Source: Psychrobacter immobilis
GTDB lineage: Bacteria; Pseudomonadota; Gammaproteobacteria; Pseudomonadales; Moraxellaceae
Assembly (NCBI GenBank): GCA_904846145.1
Contig: CAJGZL010000001.1
Span: 2,666,001-2,730,000 of the forward strand
Direction of reading: 5' to 3'
Length of the DNA: 64,000 nucleotides
This document shows, in pieces, positions 58,601 through 64,000 of this stretch; within the stretch, counting starts at the first letter, position 1, and each line of letters opens with the position of its first letter. Below the pieces are notes generated by a model, which did no database searches, was not told where the DNA came from, and saw only the letters and a program-made list of their open reading frames with translations. The position numbers and the translations under genes were made by a program.

Positions 58601-61600
58601 CACTTGTTTTCTAAGTCACCTGAGCGGTGATGAAGATGTCTTTGATGCAGCAGCGACTAAGCGTATCTTTCTAAGTCACCTGAGCGGTGATGAAGAGATA
58701 GGAATTATTCGCTAGAGGTCGTAGGAATTTCTTCATCACCTGAGCGGTGATGAAGAAATGAAAGATAATAAAGATATTGTGATTGATTTTCTAAGTCACC
58801 TGAGCGGTGATGAAGCAACGTAGCACCCAAGCTCAGAGAGCAGTACATTTCTAAGTCACCTGAGCGGTGATGAAGTAATTATCTACGCCTCGGTGCTTGT
58901 ACGTTACTTTCTAAGTCACCTGAGCGGTGATGAAGCTATCGAGTATCAATCGCGCGGCAAACGGCTTTTTCTAAGTCACCTGAGCGGTGATGAAGTTGAC
59001 TTGCTCTAGCAGCTTTCAGTTCATCAGTTTCTAAGTCACCTGAGCGGTGATGAAGGGTTGCTCGACCTAGCGGCAGGTGCAGTGACATTTCTAAGTCACC
59101 TGAGCGGTGATGAAGAGCGAGAGGCTTTGCAACTATCGACGAAGCTATTTCTAAGTCACCTGAGCGGTGATGAAGATTTATATCCCGATGCTGATAGCCA
59201 TACGCTATTTCTAAGTCACCTGAGCGGTGATGAAGGGATGATGCAAAAGTGGGCTGATTATTCGGATTTTCTAAGTCACCTGAGCGGTGATGAAGTTGTT
59301 GTCTGCACGGCAGAATAGTATCTATCTTTTCTAAGTCACCTGAGCGGTGATGAAGATTTGGGCGTGTACTCAACATGGATGAATGCATTTCTAAGTCACC
59401 TGAGCGGTGATGAAGGTTTAATTATCAGCATGACGATGTTTTAGCGTTTTCTAAGTCACCTGAGCGGTGATGAAGAGAAAGCGTTGGAGGGAAGAGAAGG
59501 CTTTTGATTTCTAAGTCACCTGAGCGGTGATGAAGACCGAGAATTTGAAGTTAACAACTGTAACACATTTCTAAGTCACCTGAGCGGTGATGAAGTAAAT
59601 CCTTACGTATGAATACTGGCTTGTGTTTTTCTAAGTCACCTGAGCGGTGATGAAGTCGGCATCAGTAAAGGCTTTTTTGATCTGCTTTTTCTAAGTCACC
59701 TGAGCGGTGATGAAGCGTATGGCTTTTAACTTGTCTTGTTTAGTCATTTTCTAAGTCACCTGAGCGGTGATGAAGCGATAATGACAGTCATTTTTATACT
59801 GGCTGTGTTTCTAAGTCACCTGAGCGGTGATGAAGAAAAACCAGTGGCTTATATTCCTGTACCTTACTTTCTAAGTCACCTGAGCGGTGATGAAGAAATT
59901 TTTAACCTTATGCGCTTATCCAGTATATTTCTAAGTCACCTGAGCGGTGATGAAGTTGATTACCTAAACAACAATACAATGGTTTTATTTCTAAGTCACC
60001 TGAGCGGTGATGAAGTAGAAAGCTATGGTAAAGCCCGTTAAATGGTATTTCTAAGTCACCTGAGCGGTGATGAAGCACAATGCAAGCGACATAAAAGGAC
60101 TTAGCGATTTCTAAGTCACCTGAGCGGTGATGAAGCACGGTTACACGCCTAACAATTTTACGCAATTTTTCTAAGTCACCTGAGCGGTGATGAAGGCCAA
60201 ACAAAACAAATTAGCTTGCCATTTAACTTTCTAAGTCACCTGAGCGGTGATGAAGGCCAAACAAAACAAATTAGCTTGCCATTTAACTTTCTAAGTCACC
60301 TGAGCGGTGATGAAGATAAAAACAGCAATTTATACAGGTTTTTAGCATTTCTAAGTCACCTGAGCGGTGATGAAGAAAAACCAGTTTCCTATATTTCTGT
60401 GCCTTACTTTCTAAGTCACCTGAGCGGTGATGAAGTTATCATTGAATATTTAGTAAATGATATAGGCTTTCTAAGTCACCTGAGCGGTGATGAAGCGCTG
60501 TAATAAGTCATGTTTTTATTCCTTTTTTTTCTAAGTCACCTGAGCGGTGATGAAGAACGAGCAAGCCAGCGACTTTATATATACTTTTTTCTAAGTCACC
60601 TGAGCGGTGATGAAGTTGATTATCTAAACGATCATACAATGGTATTATTTCTAAGTCACCTGAGCGGTGATGAAGTTTCAAGGCTGGGGCAATGTGTATA
60701 TGCACATTTTCTAAGTCACCTGAGCGGTGATGAAGGTGGCGTTACGTTCCTTACAATAGGCGCGAATTTTCTAAGTCACCTGAGCGGTGATGAAGTTGTT
60801 TTTTTATAGTCATGTTGATTCCCCTTTTTTCTAAGTCACCTGAGCGGTGATGAAGCATGGGGTCAAAGTGCGTGGCTTTGTATAGTGTTTCTAAGTCACC
60901 TGAGCGGTGATGAAGATATATTATATATAGACTAATATAGCGTTATTTTTCTAAGTCACCTGAGCGGTGATGAAGTATTAGCTCATCTTTTTTCATTTTG
61001 CGTAAATTTTCTAAGTCACCTGAGCGGTGATGAAGTCAATGATAACCACATTGAAATAAACTTTTGTTTTCTAAGTCACCTGAGCGGTGATGAAGAAAAG
61101 CAAGTAACTGATTATATGACCGAGCAATTTCTAAGTCACCTGAGCGGTGATGAAGACGTTATTAATATAACTATTAGACCGCTTAAATTTCTAAGTCACC
61201 TGAGCGGTGATGAAGATTTTATGACCGATCAGGGTGCTACTTATATCTTTCTAAGTCACCTGAGCGGTGATGAAGTGATGATGCAGATAACATTACTAAT
61301 TTTATGTTTTCTAAGTCACCTGAGCGGTGATGAAGGCCATTTTAGTTGTCTCCTATCGAGCGCCAAATTTCTAAGTCACCTGAGCGGTGATGAAGTAAAA
61401 GCGTGCTTAATATTCGCAGTCCGTCAATTTCTAAGTCACCTGAGCGGTGATGAAGATGGCGTTTAGATTATCAACACCGATGCGCTTTTTCTAAGTCACC
61501 TGAGCGGTGATGAAGTTTGACTCGTAGCTGTTAGGGTTTTGCAGGTTTTTCTAAGTCACCTGAGCGGTGATGAAGGACCGACAAATGCAAGGGTATTGTT

Positions 61601-64000
61601 AATAATTTTTCTAAGTCACCTGAGCGGTGATGAAGTCATCTTCTATTGCCATGCTTACCTTCTCCTATTTCTAAGTCACCTGAGCGGTGATGAAGACGGT
61701 ATGCGTAACTCTGTGCATAGTTTTGACTTTCTAAGTCACCTGAGCGGTGATGAAGACTAGCAGCTCGAACCAACAAGCAAAGACTTGTTTCTAAGTCACC
61801 TGAGCGGTGATGAAGAATCTAACAAAGACAGGCGAGCCTTACACGCTTTTCTAAGTCACCTGAGCGGTGATGAAGGCTCACGATACGAGCCACCTATTTA
61901 CTAATGATTTCTAAGTCACCTGAGCGGTGATGAAGAGGTCTATCGTATAGTACAAAACCATGCTGACTTTCTAAGTCACCTGAGCGGTGATGAAGCTACC
62001 AATACCAACAAAACGGTTGTCGTTCAGTTTCTAAGTCACCTGAGCGGTGATGAAGTTTGATGATGTAGATACCATGTTTGCTGGGGCTTTCTAAGTCACC
62101 TGAGCGGTGATGAAGTTCATACTCTTGTATGGTATTGAGTTTGTTCTTTTCTAAGTCACCTGAGCGGTGATGAAGTAAGAAAGACATAACAGGTGAAGTA
62201 ACTATTATTTCTAAGTCACCTGAGCGGTGATGAAGGACTTATTAAGCAGCAAGCATTATTCGGGAATTTTCTAAGTCACCTGAGCGGTGATGAAGTGATA
62301 GCCGTCTGTGTGCAGTGGTGGGTATGATTTCTAAGTCACCTGAGCGGTGATGAAGACTAACCACTTGGCGTCTCTGGCTCTGCGAGTTTTCTAAGTCACC
62401 TGAGCGGTGATGAAGCTATAGCCGTGTCTTATCCAATTAGCGCATGGTTTCTAAGTCACCTGAGCGGTGATGAAGAGCAACTATCTAATTTTGAAGCACT
62501 ACCGATATTTCTAAGTCACCTGAGCGGTGATGAAGCTGCAATGATGGATAGCCTAGCGCCTTGTAATTTTCTAAGTCACCTGAGCGGTGATGAAGTATCA
62601 TCAGCAATTGGTAACGGTGCTGTTAATTTTCTAAGTCACCTGAGCGGTGATGAAGGACCTATCTACGGCTGTTGCTACATCTCCTGTTTTCTAAGTCACC
62701 TGAGCGGTGATGAAGCTACACGCAGCTTTAACGAGTCGGGTTTTGCATTTCTAAGTCACCTGAGCGGTGATGAAGGATCAGCTCAGACTTAGTTTCTGTT
62801 TTTAGTGTTTCTAAGTCACCTGAGCGGTGATGAAGTTTTCTAACAACGAGGTAATTATTACATGATTTTTCTAAGTCACCTGAGCGGTGATGAAGTTTGT
62901 GCGGGTGCGCTTAGTTGGGCAATATATTTTCTAAGTCACCTGAGCGGTGATGAAGATCGTGACCGCCACTGGCGTGGCTTATATGATTTTCTAAGTCACC
63001 TGAGCGGTGATGAAGTGGTCGGATGGCTCTACTATGAGCCTGTCCGATTTCTAAGTCACCTGAGCGGTGATGAAGATCAATATGTGGGTAAGTGGTCGCA
63101 AGTGGTGTTTCTAAGTCACCTGAGCGGTGATGAAGTGACGGTAAATGACAATCAAGCGGCTGTGCAATTTCTAAGTCACCTGAGCGGTGATGAAGTTCTG
63201 AGCAAGTGCTGCATGACTAGCCAGCTTTTTCTAAGTCACCTGAGCGGTGATGAAGAATTGGGTGGGGCAAGCGACTATCTTGCTTTATTTCTAAGTCACC
63301 TGAGCGGTGATGAAGCATCATCAAATCATTAGCTGATTGCAATTCTTTTTCTAAGTCACCTGAGCGGTGATGAAGTACTTCGGGCTTGCCAATTCTCCTT
63401 ATGGTGGTTTCTAAGTCACCTGAGCGGTGATGAAGCTCTTATGTTTCCAAAGTTATACGGTGTTGATTTTCTAAGTCACCTGAGCGGTGATGAAGACAGC
63501 CATGCAACGCTTTGGCTATGCTCAGGTTTTCTAAGTCACCTGAGCGGTGATGAAGCATAGGGCGTATTGAGTCTTTCGAGTCAGGCATTTCTAAGTCACC
63601 TGAGCGGTGATGAAGTACAACATGCAACATAGTAAAACTGTACTCAATTTCTAAGTCACCTGAGCGGTGATGAAGATTAACGTTACTAACATCTTCATGA
63701 ATATTTCTTTCTAAGTCACCTGAGCGGTGATGAAGGGGTCAAAATAACCACCGAACCCGCTTTTTTGTTTCTAAGTCACCTGAGCGGTGATGAAGTGAAA
63801 GCCTCTGTCGTTGCTGCTAAAGCTAAATTTCTAAGTCACCTGAGCGGTGATGAAGAAAATAAAATGCAATCAGAATTAGAAAATAACTTTCTAAGTCACC
63901 TGAGCGGTGATGAAGTATCGTTGTCACTGCTTTTGACGATAGCCTCATTTCTAAGTCACCTGAGCGGTGATGAAGTATTACTACCTCCAGCACTTCCTCG
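55667..64000 (-). CRISPR. Type I-F-like CRISPR array, at least 139 repeats, continues past the window
   Basis: The 28-bp repeat (plus strand: TTTCTAAGTCACCT then GAGCGGTGATGAAG) recurs every 60 bases, giving 138 complete spacers plus a partial one. All spacers are 32 bp except one of 33 bp at 56475-56507. As minus-strand RNA the repeat has stem TCACC/GGTGA, loop GCTCA and an 8-nt CTTAGAAA handle, the type I-F Cas6f geometry. The leftmost repeat (55667-55694) has three mismatches in its first five bases, as expected at the leader-distal end; the leader should lie beyond 64000. By eye 137 repeats are identical. No cas gene is in the window. Confidence 0.97.
58728..58755 (-). repeat. Variant CRISPR repeat changed to a perfect palindrome
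   Basis: TTTCTTCATCACC replaces TTTCTAAGTCACC: three bases changed, so the left arm is now the exact complement of the right arm GGTGATGAAG. With flanking bases the arms are 14 bp. The crRNA made from the spacer at 58696-58727 would carry a TGAAGAAA handle instead of CTTAGAAA. Confidence 0.9.

Noticed and set aside
55695..61907. Shared GCTCACGA start of the spacers at 55695 and 61876
   Set aside because: Only the first eight bases agree; among 138 spacers this can occur by chance.
56503..63630. Many repetitive open reading frames with FLSHLSGDE or LHHRSGDLE units on both strands
   Set aside because: They are read-through of the CRISPR repeat, which has no stop codon in these frames, and the 60-base period keeps the frame. 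They are not repeat proteins.

Overview
The window looks like a chromosome segment of a Psychrobacter-like member of the Moraxellaceae (Gammaproteobacteria). The evidence is the moderately AT-rich base composition, the gene families (GlmM, GuaB, CysS, PdxH, MaeB with a fused phosphotransacetylase domain, SelO, a membrane fatty-acid desaturase, DUF1244, Cry-DASH) and the style of the intergenic regions. The genus is an inference from gene content; no database search was possible.

Region 1 (1-22.1 kb) is accessory DNA. It starts with small exported or unknown proteins, then a same-strand series: a PP2C phosphatase, a WYL-domain regulator, a PD-(D/E)XK nuclease-like protein and a protein resembling an orphan FtsZ C-terminal domain. 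Next come a small XRE regulator and a tightly overlapping three-gene operon (187, 772 and about 1052 aa). Its last two members are tyrosine-recombinase-like: one has a full active site, the other lacks the catalytic tyrosine. A 1499-aa protein with an N-terminal Mrr-type nuclease motif and a STAND-type NTPase core follows (Avs/AVAST-like anti-phage protein). The region closes with a P4-type island head on the minus strand (integrase, unknown coiled-coil protein, AlpA-like regulator, DUF3987 protein) against the 3' end of a tRNA gene with a CAU anticodon.

Region 2 (22.2-55.3 kb) is mostly housekeeping: pteridine reductase/cca, maeB, selO, desaturase, glycerophosphodiesterase, cob(I)alamin adenosyltransferase, cysS, an MscS-type channel, guaB, glmM and pdxH. 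It then has an electrophile/aldehyde detoxification cluster (Hsp31/PfpI-like protein, curA, yqhD, NemR-like TetR regulator, aldehyde dehydrogenase). Two near-identical 17-bp operator-like sites link the cluster: one upstream of yqhD, one in the tetR/aldehyde-dehydrogenase divergent region. Cry-DASH, DUF3429, SRPBCC, DUF1244, two tandem paralogues, an ankyrin lipoprotein and a small exported protein follow. Many genes end in clear hairpin/T-tract terminators.

Region 3 (55.4-64.0 kb) is one uninterrupted CRISPR array of at least 139 repeats and 138 complete spacers, running off the right edge. The 28-bp repeat, 32-bp spacers, 5-bp stem with 5-nt loop and 8-nt CTTAGAAA handle fit type I-F. The geometry and the degenerate left-end repeat both say that transcription runs on the minus strand and that the leader (and probably the cas genes) lie beyond base 64000. 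The array contains diverged copies of the same spacer, overlapping spacers from one target, duplicated spacers, one repeat converted to a perfect palindrome, and a half-repeat stranded 236 bp outside the array, beyond a hairpin-rich 239-bp insert.
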